Assembly (NCBI RefSeq): GCF_009765705.1
Contig: NZ_LMUX01000008.1
Coordinates: 256,260 to 320,259 of the forward strand
Source: Burkholderia sp. L27(2015)
GTDB lineage: Bacteria > Pseudomonadota > Gammaproteobacteria > Burkholderiales > Burkholderiaceae
DNA length: 64,000 nucleotides
Direction of reading: 5' to 3'
The position numbers and the translations under genes were made by a program. Shown here piece after piece: positions 63,527 through 64,000 of this stretch (positions are counted from its first letter, which is position 1; each line of letters begins with the position of its first letter). Under the pieces are notes generated by a model. It saw only the letters and a list, made by a program, of their open reading frames with translations, made no database searches and had not been told where the DNA came from.

Positions 63527-64000
63527 ATGATCCGGGCGTGAATGTCGTATTGATTGAAGATGAAAAGCAGATCCGCCGTTTTGTCAAAGCGGCGCTCGAG
63601 GCCGAAGGCATTACCGTGCACGAGGCCGATACCGGTCAGCGCGGTCTGATCGAGGCCGCTACGCGCAAACCGGATTTGATTATCGTCGACCTGGGATTGC
63701 CCGATACGGACGGGTTGGACGTGATACGTGAGTTGCGCGGGTGGACCGAGTTACCGGTGATCGTGCTGTCGGCGCGTAGTCAGGAGAGCGAGAAGGTTGC
63801 CGCGCTCGATGCCGGCGCCGACGACTACTTGTCCAAGCCGTTTGGCGTATCGGAGCTGATGGCGCGTATCCGTGCGCATTTGCGTCGACGCAACCAAGGC
63901 GGCGCCGCTGAGACGCCGGTCGTGCGTTTCGGCGCGGTCGAAGTGGATCTGGCCTTGCGCCAGGTGCGCCGCGATGGCGAAGCGGTTCATTTGACGCCGC
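63523..64000 (+). CDS. kdpE: KDP operon response regulator KdpE (cut by window end)
   Basis: The first 159 residues of an OmpR-family response regulator. The receiver domain is complete: acidic pocket at EDE near residue 12, phospho-Asp in IIVDLGLPDTDG near 56 and Lys in YLSKPFG near 105. The winged-helix DNA-binding domain is just starting (VRFGAVEVDLALRQVRRDGE) when the window ends. It is activated by KdpD and expected to bind the TTTACAC repeats upstream of the operon. The ATG overlaps the kdpD stop. Confidence 0.93.
   Translation, partial: MNDPGVNVVLIEDEKQIRRFVKAALEAEGITVHEADTGQRGLIEAATRKPDLIIVDLGLPDTDGLDVIRELRGWTELPVIVLSARSQESEKVAALDAGADDYLSKPFGVSELMARIRAHLRRRNQGGAAETPVVRFGAVEVDLALRQVRRDGEAVHLTP

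Overview
The window looks like chromosomal DNA of a Burkholderiaceae bacterium (Burkholderia, Paraburkholderia or Mycetohabitans type). The evidence is the GC-rich coding sequence, a classic Burkholderia trimeric porin, the zwf-pgl-glk Entner-Doudoroff cluster divergent from a glucose-type ABC transporter, and the gene orders hemL-ribD-ribE and rng-maf-rlmH-rsfS-nadD-hemF-purD. The genus cannot be fixed from sequence reading alone. No rRNA, tRNA, CRISPR array, transposase or integrase was recognised.

Layout. 0.4-3.7 kb: basic amino acid ABC transporter (hisJQMP type). 3.9-5.1 kb: porin. 5.1-13.2 kb: glucose uptake and oxidation, with glk, pgl and zwf leftward and a four-gene sugar ABC transporter rightward; tandem HexR-like operators lie in the divergent region. 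13.3-15.3 kb: Bcr/CflA-type efflux pump and a small PUA/EVE-like protein. 15.5-18.7 kb: hemL, ribD, ribE. 18.8-44.9 kb: a variable region with an acidic protein, an aldo/keto reductase, a 1659-residue double-kinase hybrid sensor, a GGDEF/EAL protein, two orphan histidine kinases, a nitrogen-scavenging module (Xre-cupin regulator, M20 amidohydrolase, amidase, complete Liv-type ABC transporter), an SDR/AraC pair and an exported epoxide-hydrolase-like enzyme. 45.1-53.6 kb: conserved housekeeping genes, all leftward (rng, maf, rlmH, rsfS, nadD, hemF, purD, yebC, upp). 53.7-55.5 kb: an SDR and a quinone oxidoreductase. 55.8-64 kb: the kdp potassium operon (small ORF, kdpF, A, B, C, D, partial E), preceded by a KdpE-box-like direct repeat.

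Two structural signals stand out. First, the last 20 codons of ribE and the following 45 bp are duplicated in the same orientation at 26.5 kb (60/63 identical through the stop codon) and, more decayed, at 39.7 kb. The two outlying copies also share about 115 bp to their left. This is the geometry of integrative elements that insert at a gene's 3' end and leave a copy of that end at the far junction, so the variable region may be two accreted, integrase-less islands at ribE. Second, several core genes (zwf, the MFS gene, hemL, rlmH, and in minimal form yebC and the 53.7-kb SDR gene) are followed by short degenerate tandem repeats of 11-25 bp that carry the gene's stop codon, as though the 3' end had been copied repeatedly into the intergenic DNA.

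Functionally, the glucose ABC transporter feeds Glk, Zwf and Pgl. The Glk here is monofunctional, although the HexR-like operators imply that the HexR regulator, normally fused to Glk in Burkholderia, is encoded elsewhere. The Liv transporter with its two amidohydrolases looks like an uptake-plus-hydrolysis unit for carbamoyl or amide nitrogen compounds.
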